Source: Streptomyces sp. NBC_00620 (GTDB taxonomy: Bacteria; Actinomycetota; Actinomycetes; Streptomycetales; Streptomycetaceae). From it: a stretch of 64,000 nt of DNA. The notes beneath the pieces were generated by a model that had not been told where the DNA came from, made no database searches, and worked only from the letters and a program-made list of their open reading frames with translations. The stretch lies in the NCBI RefSeq assembly GCF_026341825.1, contig NZ_JAPENY010000002.1, forward strand, positions 1,955,001 through 2,019,000, written 5' to 3'. Of the stretch, positions 25,705 through 34,648 are shown in pieces. Numbering within the stretch: the first letter of the stretch is position 1; the number at the start of each line of letters is the position of its first letter. Made by a program: the position numbers and the translations under genes.

Positions 25705-25890
25705 GGACGGGGTGGACCCTTCTCTCTGCCGGGGAAGGGTTCTCCCGGCGGGGAAGTTACGCAGCCGTAGGTTTACGGCATTGCGCAGATCGTGCCCCAA
25801 GAACGGACGAGTGACCAGTCCTAGTGCCTTCGGGCAGCGAGATCCTCGTCACGTCGACCCCTTGATCCACCTCGGAGTTTTAACTCGCCT

Positions 25891-26307
25891 TTACTCCGCG
25901 CGTACCGTGACCCGACGCACGAGCAGGTACATCTCACACCCGAGGCAGTACCCGAACGCGGCATTGAGAAACGCCGCCGCGAGCGCGCAAGCGGTTGCCG
26001 CCGTCCCCAGCCACTCCGGTCCCACCGCGTAGCCGACGAGTCCCACGACCGCGAAGGCGAGCCCGACCGCCTGCGCGAACCGCGGCGGCTCCGGCGCCTC
26101 GAACTCGGTCGGCGGCCCGATCCGGGGACGTACCGCCTTGCGGAACAGCCAGCCGTAGGGAGAGCGCCCCACGCCGCCCGCCGCGCCCAGCGCGAACGCC
26201 AGCGTCTGCCAGGCCAGCAGCCAGGCGCTGCCGGTGATCAGCACGACCGCCAGTACGACGGTCGTCACGGCCGCGCCGAACCGCGGCCCCCTCACATCGA
26301 TGTCCAT
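25891..26307 (-). CDS. DUF4395 membrane protein
   Basis: A 138-residue protein with about four membrane helices. The N-terminal VRGPRFGAAVTTVVLAVVLIT and the C-terminal NAAFGYCLGCEMYLLVRR with a Cys-x2-Cys pair are the hallmarks of DUF4395. It diverges by 60 bp from a thioredoxin-like gene, a pairing seen widely in actinobacteria. The two Cys may be redox partners of that thioredoxin, as in electron-shuttling membrane thiol proteins. The role is inferred. Confidence 0.9.
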   Translation of the reverse strand: MDIDVRGPRFGAAVTTVVLAVVLITGSAWLLAWQTLAFALGAAGGVGRSPYGWLFRKAVRPRIGPPTEFEAPEPPRFAQAVGLAFAVVGLVGYAVGPEWLGTAATACALAAAFLNAAFGYCLGCEMYLLVRRVTVRAE

Positions 26308-26367
26308 GAATCAAGCATTCCGCACTCATCGGCTTTTGTGAGGCGGGGAATCTTTGCGGTCTCGTGA

Positions 26368-26796
26368 ATGCTTGTGCAGGAGATGACCGGACTTGTGGTG
26401 TGCGTGGTGGTGCTCGCGCTGTCGAGCGTGTACGGAGTGCTGCATCGGCGGCGGAGCGGGAGGGTGAGGGTGCGCGGGCGCGACGGCGGAAAGCTTCTCG
26501 GCGCGGCGGAGTTGGGGGAGGGGCTCGGTGAACGGGCCACGCTCGTCCAGTTCTCCAGCGCCTTCTGCGCCCCCTGCCGGGCGACCCGACGGGTGCTCAC
26601 CGAGGTGGCGGAGATGGTCCCCGGGGTGTCCCACGTGGAGATCGACGCCGAGGACCGCCTGGACCTCGTACGCGAACTCGACATCCTCAAGACCCCGACC
26701 GTGCTCGTCCTCGACGCGGCCGGGCGGATCGTGCGGCGGGCAACGGGGCAGCCGCGCAAGGCCGATGTGATCGCCGCGCTGGGGGAGGCTGTCTGA
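26368..26796 (+). CDS. Membrane-anchored thioredoxin-family protein
   Basis: A 142-residue protein with an N-terminal membrane helix (TGLVVCVVVLALSSVYGVL) and a thioredoxin fold bearing a CAPC active site in FSSAFCAPCRATRRVL, with the cis-Pro in LKTPTVLVLD. Several start codons are possible (ATG 26368, GTG 26374, ATG 26383) and none has a perfectly placed site. Whether the catalytic domain faces out or in is not clear; a hydrophobic N-terminus and short Arg-rich linker suggest cytoplasmic-side anchoring. It diverges from the DUF4395 gene, its probable partner. Confidence 0.88.
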   Translation: MLVQEMTGLVVCVVVLALSSVYGVLHRRRSGRVRVRGRDGGKLLGAAELGEGLGERATLVQFSSAFCAPCRATRRVLTEVAEMVPGVSHVEIDAEDRLDLVRELDILKTPTVLVLDAAGRIVRRATGQPRKADVIAALGEAV

Positions 26797-26877
26797 CCCG
26801 TGGTGATCAAGGTGAGGCATCTCCCAGATGCCGGAACGCACTTGACTGCACCCACCACCTATCGTCAGCCTGACCGT

Positions 26878-26958
26878 ATGCCCCGGGAAATCCTTCTCTT
26901 CGAGCGCGTCCACGTGGACCTGGCCCGTACCGCGAGTGCCTGCTGTCCGGGCTGTTGA
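26878..26958 (+). CDS. Cysteine-rich leader peptide (attenuation uORF)
   Basis: A 26-codon open frame, MPREILLFERVHVDLARTASACCPGC, stopping 44 bases before the flavin reductase start. It matches the pattern of actinobacterial leader peptides, with an 'ERxHxDLxRxxSAxC' core and clustered Cys codons at the end, known to sit before sulphur-metabolism genes where ribosome stalling at Cys codons senses cysteine supply. Three Cys codons lie in the last six codons. A GC-rich hairpin (GGCTG-TTGAG-CAGCC, 26950-26964) spans the last codon and stop, so ribosome position would alter RNA folding. Confidence 0.72.
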   Translation: MPREILLFERVHVDLARTASACCPGC

Positions 26959-27002
26959 GCAGCCACGGATCAGCCCGTCACCTCTCGCAGAAGGACAACT
27001 CC

Positions 27003-27512
27003 ATGACGGCCACGCCCGACCTCGGCACCCCACAGCTCGCCTCTCCCGACCTGCTGCGCTCCGTCTTCAGGCGGCACGCGGCCGGTGTCGCCGTGATCAC
27101 GGCCCCCGGCGCCGAGGGCCCCGTCGGCTTCACCGCCACCTCGCTCACCTCGGTCTCCGCCGAGCCCCCGATCGTCTCCTTCGGGATAGGCGTCGGCGCC
27201 TCAAGCTGGCCCGCGATCTCCGCGTCCGACCACATCGGCGTGCACATACTCGGGGAGCATCAGCAGGAACTGGCCGGCACCTTCGCCAGGAGCGGCGCCG
27301 ACCGCTTCGGCGCGCCCACCCGTTGGCGTAACGGCCCTGAAGACGTTCCCGTGCTCGACGACGTCCTCGCGTGGCTGGTGTGCCGTGTCGTCGCGCGCGT
27401 GCCCGCGGGAGATCACCGCATCGTCCTGGCCGAGGTGGTTCTCGGCGACCCGTCGGGCGCGGGCCGCCCGCTGCTCTACCACCAAGGGCGTTTCAACGGC
27501 CTGCGCGACTGA
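27003..27512 (+). CDS. Flavin reductase family protein (FMN-dependent)
   Basis: A 169-residue flavin reductase: LRSVFRRHAAGVAVITA and PVGFTATSLTSVSAEPPIVSFGIG hold the FMN-binding residues, and GDHRIVLAEVVLGD followed by LLYHQGRFNGL is the usual end. It would supply reduced flavin to a two-component monooxygenase. The Cys-rich leader just upstream points to a sulphur-starvation role, such as serving an alkanesulphonate or sulphide-source monooxygenase (SsuE/SfnE-like role), which is inference. ATG 27003 has AAGGA upstream. No partner monooxygenase lies in the window. Confidence 0.9.
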   Translation: MTATPDLGTPQLASPDLLRSVFRRHAAGVAVITAPGAEGPVGFTATSLTSVSAEPPIVSFGIGVGASSWPAISASDHIGVHILGEHQQELAGTFARSGADRFGAPTRWRNGPEDVPVLDDVLAWLVCRVVARVPAGDHRIVLAEVVLGDPSGAGRPLLYHQGRFNGLRD

Positions 27513-27515
27513 AGC

Positions 27516-27610
27516 TACCGGCGGGTCCTACTCGTCGGTTACGCAGCGTTGCGAAGGTCACAGTTCAAAGCGCTTGCTTAGTGGGTAATTGCTGGGTGTA
27601 CTGGCGAGTA
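27516..27610. promoter_or_regulatory. Paired motif TACCGGCGGGTC / TACTGGCGAGTA upstream of etfB
   Basis: Two 12-bp motifs of the form TACYGGCRGT, at 27516-27527 and 27599-27610, lie between the flavin reductase and etfB. The second is palindromic at its ends (TACT-GGCG-AGTA). They may bind a TetR- or GntR-type regulator of fatty-acid or branched-chain catabolism controlling etfBA. Confidence 0.35.
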
Positions 27611-27717
27611 ATATTTCGGTCGGAGCGCGGGCCGCCCCGACCGGGATCGGCCGCTTCAGGCGCCTATGCTGCCGATAAGAAGGCAGCCAAAAATGACGAT
27701 GCAGTAGGAGAGCCGGC

Positions 27718-28503
27718 GTGAGCTTGAGGATCGTTGTCACTGTGAAGTACGTGCCCGACGCCACTGGCGACCGGCACTTCGCCGATGACCTGACCGTCGA
27801 CCGTGACGACGTGGACGGTCTGCTCTCGGAGCTCGACGAATACGCGGTGGAACAGGCGCTGCAGATCGCCGACGAAGCCGACGACGCCGAGATCACCGTG
27901 CTGACGGTCGGCCCCGAGGACGCCAAGGACGCGCTGCGCAAGGCGCTGTCGATGGGCGCGGACAAGGCCATCCACGTCGAGGACGACGACCTGCACGGCA
28001 CCGACGTGATCGGTACGTCGCTGGTGCTGGCGAAGGCCATCGAGAAGGCCGGCTTCGACCTGGTCATCTCCGGCATGGCGTCCACCGACGGCACCGCGGG
28101 TGTGGTCCCGGCCCTCCTTGCCGAGCGTCTTGGCGTTCCGCAGGTCACCCTGCTCTCCGAGGTCTCCGTCGAGGACGGTGTGGTCAAGGGCCGCCGTGAC
28201 GGCGACTCCGCCTCCGAGCAGCTGGAGGCTTCCCTCCCGGCGGTCGTGTCGGTCACCGACCAGTCGGGCGAGGCGCGTTACCCGTCCTTCAAGGGCATCA
28301 TGGCGGCCAAGAAGAAGCCGGTGGAGTCCTGGGACCTGGAGGACCTCGAGATCGAGGCGGACGAGGTCGGCCTCGAGGGTGCCTGGACCAAGGTCGACTC
28401 CGCGGCTGAGCGCCCCGCACGCACCGCCGGCACGATCGTCAAGGACGAGGGCGAGGGCGGCAAGCAGCTCGCCGAGTTCCTCGCGGGCCAGAAGTTCATC
28501 TGA
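27718..28503 (+). CDS. etfB: Electron transfer flavoprotein subunit beta
   Basis: A 261-residue ETF beta (FixA) subunit. IVVTVKYVPDATGDRHF opens it, ETF signature regions such as EYAVEQALQIADEADDAEITVLTVGP and a ADKAIHVEDDDLHGTDVIGTSLVLAKAI lead to the TDQSGEARYPSFKGIMAAKKKP segment that contacts acyl-CoA dehydrogenases. With etfA it forms the FAD heterodimer that moves electrons from acyl-CoA and other dehydrogenases to ETF-quinone oxidoreductase. GTG 27718 has AGGAG upstream. It is followed 67 bp later by etfA. Confidence 0.96.
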   Translation: MSLRIVVTVKYVPDATGDRHFADDLTVDRDDVDGLLSELDEYAVEQALQIADEADDAEITVLTVGPEDAKDALRKALSMGADKAIHVEDDDLHGTDVIGTSLVLAKAIEKAGFDLVISGMASTDGTAGVVPALLAERLGVPQVTLLSEVSVEDGVVKGRRDGDSASEQLEASLPAVVSVTDQSGEARYPSFKGIMAAKKKPVESWDLEDLEIEADEVGLEGAWTKVDSAAERPARTAGTIVKDEGEGGKQLAEFLAGQKFI

Positions 28504-28570
28504 GAACACCGGCCTGCCGCAGGCTCCCTGACCGCCCCTCATCTTTCGCAAGCAGGAGAGAAGAAGTCCC

Positions 28571-29533
<963 letters not shown>

Positions 29534-29566
29534 GTCTCTGACGTACGAGATGTAAGAGCCGTACGA

Positions 29567-29603
29567 GGCCCCTGTGACCGTTTTTGACGCGGTCGCGGGG
29601 GCC
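29567..29603. terminator. Strong bidirectional terminator hairpin downstream of etfA
   Basis: GGCCCCTGTGACCG (29567-29580) pairs along its full length (12 Watson-Crick plus two G-U pairs) with CGGTCGCGGGGGCC (29590-29603), leaving a TTTTTGACG loop. It lies between the convergent etfA and endonuclease/phosphatase-family genes. Confidence 0.8.
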
Positions 29604-29607
29604 TTGC

Positions 29608-30501
29608 TCATGCCAGGGTCAGCGTCGCCTGTACGGGCAGATGGTCGCTCGGGCACTGGCCGTTCAGGGAGAAGGTGTTGATCGTGGAGCGGTGTGCCGT
29701 CACACCCGGCGTGGCGAGGATCCAGTCGATGCGGTCGCCGTCCGGCGCCAGCGGCCGGTAGCCGTGGAAGGTGGCGTACAGCCTGCTCCGTTCGGCCGCC
29801 GTGTCCCAGGTGTCGACGAGTCCGGCGTGCAGCATCGTGTCGTAGACAGGGCTCTCGTGGGCCGCGGCATTGAAGTCGCCGGTCACGAGCACCGGCAGGG
29901 AACGGTCGAGTCCGGCGATGCGTTCGCCGATCAGGGCGGCGGAACGCGCGCGTGCGTTCTGACTCGCGTTGTCCAGGTGGGTGTTGAGGAAGTAGAACTC
30001 CCGCCCGCCGGCGCCGAGGTCACGGAAGCGGACCCAGGTGACCATGCGGATGGAATCGGCGCCCCAGGTGTTCGAACCGACCACGTCAGGGGTGTCCGAG
30101 AGCCAGAAGTGTTCGTGCTCGACCGGGGTCACCCGGCGGGTGTCGTAGAAGACCGCCATGATCTCGTCCCGGGTGCCGCCCGCGCTGCCGGTGCCGATCC
30201 AGTCGTAGTGCGGGCCGAGGTCGGCCTCGATGTCGAGGAGCTGCTGGTGGACGCCCTCCTGGGTGCCTATGACATGGGGCCGTTCCTGGAGCAGTAACGC
30301 GCGTATCGCGGGGCGGCGTGCCGTCCAACTGTTGGGTTCGGTGGTGCTCGCGAAACGCAGGTTGAAGGTCATGACCTCCAGGCGGCGGCCCGGGCTTCCG
30401 ACGGCGGAGACGGACGCTGTACTGAAGAAGGGCAGGGCGACCGCGGCGGCCACGACGGTCTTGAGTCCCAGGCGACGGGTGAGTCTCTTGGCGTTCGGCA
30501 C
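29608..30501 (-). CDS. Secreted endonuclease/exonuclease/phosphatase-family hydrolase
   Basis: A 297-residue exported protein of the EEP superfamily. The N-terminal leader RRLGLKTVVAAAVALPFFSTASVSA is a signal peptide, followed by LEVMTFNLRFAS, GTQEGVHQQL (metal Glu), NTHLDNASQNARARSA, TGDFNAAAHESPVY and SDHLPVQATLTLA, all EEP active-site blocks in order. It could cleave phosphodiesters of nucleic acids, sphingolipids or inositol phosphates. ATG 30501 is near the signal peptide. It has no co-directional partner. Confidence 0.92.
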   Translation of the reverse strand: MPNAKRLTRRLGLKTVVAAAVALPFFSTASVSAVGSPGRRLEVMTFNLRFASTTEPNSWTARRPAIRALLLQERPHVIGTQEGVHQQLLDIEADLGPHYDWIGTGSAGGTRDEIMAVFYDTRRVTPVEHEHFWLSDTPDVVGSNTWGADSIRMVTWVRFRDLGAGGREFYFLNTHLDNASQNARARSAALIGERIAGLDRSLPVLVTGDFNAAAHESPVYDTMLHAGLVDTWDTAAERSRLYATFHGYRPLAPDGDRIDWILATPGVTAHRSTINTFSLNGQCPSDHLPVQATLTLA

Positions 30502-30672
30502 GCGTGCTCCTTCGCTCGCTGGACCCTCAGGATGATGAAGGGTGCGGGCCGCAGTGTGAAGGAGGGAACTGAGAGGGGAGTGAACGCGGTGGGTTCGGAG
30601 GGTGACCCGGGACGCAAGAGGGTGTTGACCGGTGGGAAGGTCCCCGGATAACTTCGTTCTACGGATTGTTGA

Positions 30673-30687
30673 TTCCGCAGTGCGGAA
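30673..30687 (+). promoter_or_regulatory. Palindrome TTCCGCA-G-TGCGGAA
   Basis: A perfect 7-1-7 palindrome eight bases before the AGGAGG site of the CitE-like gene, so it would overlap the 5' end of its mRNA. The shape resembles IclR-type operators, but the cognate regulator is not identified. Confidence 0.5.
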
Positions 30688-30703
30688 AACAGGAGGGTGC
30701 GGG

Positions 30704-32008
30704 ATGGGTCAGGGCCAGCAGGAGAAGGTGGCGACGAGCCTCGCGGGCGCCGTCAGCGAGGAGATCAGCGCCTCCCTCGCCCCGGTCGACGCCGAGTTGG
30801 AGCGCCGCTACCCCGGAGACCCGGGCACCCGGCAGCCCGTCCACACCGTCTACGTGCCCGGCGACGCGTTCGCCGCCGACACCATCCGCTCCTGGGGCGA
30901 CCGGGCGCTCGCCGCCCTCGACGAGCACGCCCCGGACGCCGCCTCCTTCGCCGCCGTCCTCGGCCTCACCGACGACCTCGCCGAGCCCGTGTACGACCGC
31001 GTACGGGCCAAACTGGAGCGCGAACCGATCGAGGACCTGCGCGTCGACTTCGAGGACGGCTACGGCCCGCGTCCGGACGCCGAGGAGGACGAGGCCGCGG
31101 CGCGCGCCGCCCGGCTGATCGCGGAGGCGTACGAGAACGGGACGGCGGCCCCGTACATGGGCATCCGCATGAAGTGCATGGAGGCCCCGGTCCGCGACCG
31201 CGGCATCCGCACCCTCGACATCTTCCTCACCGGCCTGATGGAGGCCGGCGGCCTCCCCGACGGGCTCGTCCTGACGCTGCCGAAGGTGACGTACGCCGAG
31301 CAGGTCACCGCGATGGTGCGGCTCCTCGAGGAGTTCGAGAAGGCGCGCGGTCTCGAGCCCGGGCGGATCGGCTTCGAGATCCAGATCGAGACCAGCCAGT
31401 CGATCCTCGCCGCCGACGGCACCGCGACCGTCGCCCGCATGATCCAGGCCGCCGAGGGCCGCGCCACGGGTCTGCACTACGGCACCTTCGACTACAGCGC
31501 CTGCCTCGGCGTCAGCGCCGCCTACCAGGCCAGCGACCACCCCGCCGCCGACCACGCCAAGGCGATCATGCAGGTCGCCGCCGCGGGCACCGGCGTACGC
31601 GTCTGCGACGGCTCCACCAACGTCCTCCCGGTCGGCCCGACGGAGAAGGTCCACGACGCCTGGCGGCTGCACTACGGCCTCACCCGCCGCGCCCTCGCCC
31701 GCGCCTACTACCAGGGCTGGGACATGCACCCCGGCCACATCCCGACCCGCTACGCGGCCGTCTTCGCCTTCTACCGCGAAGGCTTCGAACAGGCCGCGAC
31801 CCGCCTCTCCCGCTACGCCAACCAGGCCGGCGGCGACGTCATGGACGAACCCGCCACCGCCAAGGCCCTCAGCGGCTACCTGCTGCGCGGCCTGGACTGC
31901 GGCGCCCTCGACATCGCCGAGGTAGCGCGGGTTACGGGTCTGACGCGGGCGGACCTGGAGGGTTTTGCGGTGCCGAGGCGGGCGGACCTGACAATCTCCG
32001 CCAAGTAG
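30704..32008 (+). CDS. HpcH/HpaI aldolase-citrate lyase-like protein (DUF6986 type)
   Basis: A 434-residue TIM-barrel protein. DLRVDFEDGYGPRPDAEEDE carries the DxEDG acidic pair of the HpcH/CitE family, GRIGFEIQIETSQSILAADG is the conserved metal-site strand, and GLHYGTFDYSACLGVS is typical of the subgroup I remember as DUF6986, which is longer than normal CitE. ATG 30704 has AGGAGG upstream. The reaction is unknown; C-C bond cleavage or formation on a CoA ester or keto acid is likely. Related genes sit beside malate synthase and purine catabolism genes in other Streptomyces, from memory. Confidence 0.82.
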   Translation: MGQGQQEKVATSLAGAVSEEISASLAPVDAELERRYPGDPGTRQPVHTVYVPGDAFAADTIRSWGDRALAALDEHAPDAASFAAVLGLTDDLAEPVYDRVRAKLEREPIEDLRVDFEDGYGPRPDAEEDEAAARAARLIAEAYENGTAAPYMGIRMKCMEAPVRDRGIRTLDIFLTGLMEAGGLPDGLVLTLPKVTYAEQVTAMVRLLEEFEKARGLEPGRIGFEIQIETSQSILAADGTATVARMIQAAEGRATGLHYGTFDYSACLGVSAAYQASDHPAADHAKAIMQVAAAGTGVRVCDGSTNVLPVGPTEKVHDAWRLHYGLTRRALARAYYQGWDMHPGHIPTRYAAVFAFYREGFEQAATRLSRYANQAGGDVMDEPATAKALSGYLLRGLDCGALDIAEVARVTGLTRADLEGFAVPRRADLTISAK

Positions 32009-32010
32009 AG

Positions 32011-32062
32011 CGCCCCGTCAGGGGCGCGGGGAACTGCGCGACCAGCCACGGCCGTCCGCAGC
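32011..32062. repeat. Dispersed Streptomyces intergenic repeat with hairpin
   Basis: CGCCCC-GTCA-GGGGCG (32011-32026) is a perfect 6-4-6 hairpin two bases after the CitE-like stop, followed by CGGGGAACTGCGCGACCAGC. This combination is a very common dispersed element downstream of genes in Streptomyces genomes, from memory, and may serve as a terminator. Confidence 0.65.
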
Positions 32063-32146
32063 TTCAAGACGACCGTTGACGCCGGTCGCGTAGCGACCAC
32101 GTCACAGAGACTGCCTCCAGGCACTGGGTGTCACTGCTGCCCCGTA

Positions 32147-32174
32147 GTGTGGACGCCATCCACTGGCGTGACAC
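32147..32174 (+). promoter_or_regulatory. Inverted repeat before the kinase gene
   Basis: ACGCCA (32153-32158) and TGGCGT (32164-32169) pair around TCCAC, extended by GTGT and ACAC at the ends. It lies 16-43 bases upstream of the kinase start. Confidence 0.35.
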
Positions 32175-32189
32175 AGGAACGGGGCAGCA

Positions 32190-33878
32190 GTGTCTTCGGG
32201 GGAGAGCGAACAGCCGGACGGCATAGGCCGACTGCTGGCGGACCGGTACCGCGTCGTGGCCCAACTCGGCCGCGGCGGCATGGGCATCGTCTGGCGAGCC
32301 CAGGACGAAGTCCTGGGCCGCGAGGTAGCCGTCAAGGAACTCCGCACCTACACCGACGCCGCCGCGCCCGAACTGGCCGACCTGGGCCGGAGGATGCAGC
32401 GCGAGGCCCGCGCGGCCGCCCGGGTGAGCCACCCCGGAGTCATAGCCGTGCACGACGTGGCGGAGGTCGACGGACGCCCGCTCATCGTCATGGAGCTGGT
32501 GGACGGCCCGTCGCTGGACGACGTCCTGCGCGAGCGCGGCACCCTGGACCCCCGCGAAGCGGCCTCCATCGGCGCCAAGGTCATGGACGCGCTGGCAGCC
32601 GCCCACCGCGCAGGGGTCCTGCACCGCGACGTGAAGCCGGGCAACATCCTCCTCGACCGCTCGGGCCGCGTCGTCCTCACCGACTTCGGCATCGCCACGA
32701 TGGACGATCCCGGCGACGGCTCCACCACCCACCTGACCCGCAGCGGCGAACTGGTCGGCTCCCTCGACTACTTGGCACCCGAGCGGGCCCAGGGCAACGA
32801 ACCGGGCCCCGCGTCGGACGTCTGGGCCCTCGGTGCGACCTTGTACGCCGCCGTGGAGGGATCGTCCCCCTTCCGCCGTGCGTCGACGTGGTCCACGCTC
32901 ACCGCGATCGTGGTCGAGCCGCTGCCGGAACCACGGCTCGCCGGTCCCCTGGGCCCCGTACTGCAGCAGCTCATGAACAAGCAGCCGGAGGCACGCCCGG
33001 ACGCGGACCTGGCGCGCGAACTGTTGGAGGCGGTCGCGGGAGCACCCGGGGCGGACTCCGCGACGACGGGACTGAGAGTTCCGGAGCCGCGGCCGCATGA
33101 GGCGACGGAACGGAGTGTCCCGTCGGTACCGCCGGGATTCGGACCGCCGGTGCCCGTCGCTCCGGCGGTAGCCCTCGCCGCCGTCGCCCCTTCTTCCGCG
33201 CCCCGCCGCCGCGGAGGCCGCGCCCTCCTCGCCGCCGGGGCCGTCATCGTCGTCCTCGCGGCGACCGGCTTCACCGTCGCGCTGCTGAACAGCCCGGACG
33301 ACACGGGCGCCGCGGCTCTCCCGACGCCGTCCCACGTCGGCGGGACGGCCCCTTCCGACGGCGCCAGCCGCGGCTCGGTCGACCTGTCGGACGACTCCAA
33401 ACCGACCGAGAAGGGAGACGGGAAGTCCAAGGCCCCGGAGAAGAAGCCCACTTACATACCCGAGACCACTCCTGAGCCCTCGAAGGCCCCCGTCAACGGG
33501 GGCAGCACCGGCGGCACATCGGACGACGGCTCGGGCGGCTCCACCGACGGCGGTACCACCGGGGGCGGTTCAAGCAGTCCCACCACTCCTGCCGCCCCGG
33601 TCTGCGACCCCATCGGCGGCGGCAAGTACAACTGCCAGGTCTGGCGCACCGCCAAGTCCTACACCGCCTCCGGCACCGAGGCCGGCGTCCTCAACGCGGG
33701 CACCAACTACTTCTACTGCCAGCAGGACCTGGGCCGCCGGGAGACCTACGGCGAGTGGACCAACGTCTGGTGGGCCAGGACCGACGACGACAGCGGCAAC
33801 ACCGGCGTCTTCGTCAGCGATGTGTACATCCAGGGCGGCGACAACGACGCACCGCTTCCGGGCCTTCCGGTCTGCTGA
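32190..33878 (+). CDS. Membrane serine/threonine protein kinase
   Basis: A 562-residue Pkn-type kinase. Residues ~20-280 are the kinase: LGRGGMGIVWRA (P-loop), VAVKEL (ATP Lys), VLHRDVKPGNILL (catalytic loop, near 145), TDFGIATM (DFG) and YLAPERAQGNEP. A Pro-rich linker leads to a membrane helix at about 344-366 (ALLAAGAVIVVLAATGFTVALL). The extracytoplasmic part has a long Ser/Thr/Gly/Pro linker and a C-terminal ~75-residue domain with four Cys (residues such as VCDP, YNCQVW, YFYCQQ, LPVC) that resembles a bacterial SH3-like fold. GTG 32190 fits. It may sense wall or surface signals. Confidence 0.93.
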   Translation: MSSGESEQPDGIGRLLADRYRVVAQLGRGGMGIVWRAQDEVLGREVAVKELRTYTDAAAPELADLGRRMQREARAAARVSHPGVIAVHDVAEVDGRPLIVMELVDGPSLDDVLRERGTLDPREAASIGAKVMDALAAAHRAGVLHRDVKPGNILLDRSGRVVLTDFGIATMDDPGDGSTTHLTRSGELVGSLDYLAPERAQGNEPGPASDVWALGATLYAAVEGSSPFRRASTWSTLTAIVVEPLPEPRLAGPLGPVLQQLMNKQPEARPDADLARELLEAVAGAPGADSATTGLRVPEPRPHEATERSVPSVPPGFGPPVPVAPAVALAAVAPSSAPRRRGGRALLAAGAVIVVLAATGFTVALLNSPDDTGAAALPTPSHVGGTAPSDGASRGSVDLSDDSKPTEKGDGKSKAPEKKPTYIPETTPEPSKAPVNGGSTGGTSDDGSGGSTDGGTTGGGSSSPTTPAAPVCDPIGGGKYNCQVWRTAKSYTASGTEAGVLNAGTNYFYCQQDLGRRETYGEWTNVWWARTDDDSGNTGVFVSDVYIQGGDNDAPLPGLPVC

Positions 33879-33889
33879 GGCCGTCGAAG

Positions 33890-34645
33890 TCAGCGAGGCC
33901 GTATATACCTTTCGAGGCCGGAAGCAGTCGCGAGTCCTTCCTCGGCGAACAGTCGCGTGCCCCGCGCGCAGAGCGCCCTGTCGAAGCGCGCCCGGTCGCA
34001 GAACTCCTCGGGTGTGTCCCCGAACAGCTCACGCAGGCGCGGTGATTCGGCGAGAAGAGAGGTGAGCAGCGGACGCTCGCCCGGATGCCCGCGTGGTGTC
34101 CCGGAGCCGTCGTGGAGTACGCCGCGGCGGTTGACGTAGACGTACGCGCCGGGGAGGAGTTCGCCGGACTCCAGCTCGATCCGGAAGTCCTCCGAGGAGA
34201 GCCGGGCACGGTCGTACGCACCGGTCGGCGTCGTGACTCCCTCGCTCGCGTCGACGACCGCTAGCTGGGCCGCGTCGAGCCAAGTGATGAACAACTCGCT
34301 CACGGTTCCAGGTGCTTGGAACGGCGACGCCGACACATATCCCGTCAGGCTCACATGGGCCGAGACACCGACGCCGATACCGGTGACCATCGCCTTCACC
34401 ATCGGGATCGGGGAGGACACCTCGAACTCCGCCATCTTGTGGCGGAGTTGGGCGGGGCAGGCATTGGAACCGACGGCGACCACGGGGACGCGGTCCTCGT
34501 ACACCAGGCGCTTCAGGGGCAACAGCCGGTCTCCGTCCAGGAGTCCGGACGTCTGAGGCCACTTTCCTGGATAGCTCAGCGGATGGTCGCGGGGCGCTTC
34601 GGCGAGGCCGAGTGCTTCGAGCGTACGAGGGTCTGGGCCGGCCAT
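33890..34645 (-). CDS. Unrecognised conserved-looking protein with a GSN motif
   Basis: A 251-residue soluble protein that I do not recognise. VPVVAVGSNACPAQLRHKM resembles the nucleotide/product loop of gamma-glutamylcyclotransferase-like proteins (YGSN), and LPGAYVYVNRRGVLHDGSG would be a later strand, but the usual catalytic Glu was not identified. The C-terminus LRELFGDTPEEFCDRARFDRALCARGTRLFAEEG is helical. It starts three bases after the LacI stop (TGAGCCATG), so translation is probably coupled to that regulator. It has the third-position bias of a real gene. Confidence 0.7.
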   Translation of the reverse strand: MAGPDPRTLEALGLAEAPRDHPLSYPGKWPQTSGLLDGDRLLPLKRLVYEDRVPVVAVGSNACPAQLRHKMAEFEVSSPIPMVKAMVTGIGVGVSAHVSLTGYVSASPFQAPGTVSELFITWLDAAQLAVVDASEGVTTPTGAYDRARLSSEDFRIELESGELLPGAYVYVNRRGVLHDGSGTPRGHPGERPLLTSLLAESPRLRELFGDTPEEFCDRARFDRALCARGTRLFAEEGLATASGLERYIRPR

Positions 34646-34648
34646 GGC

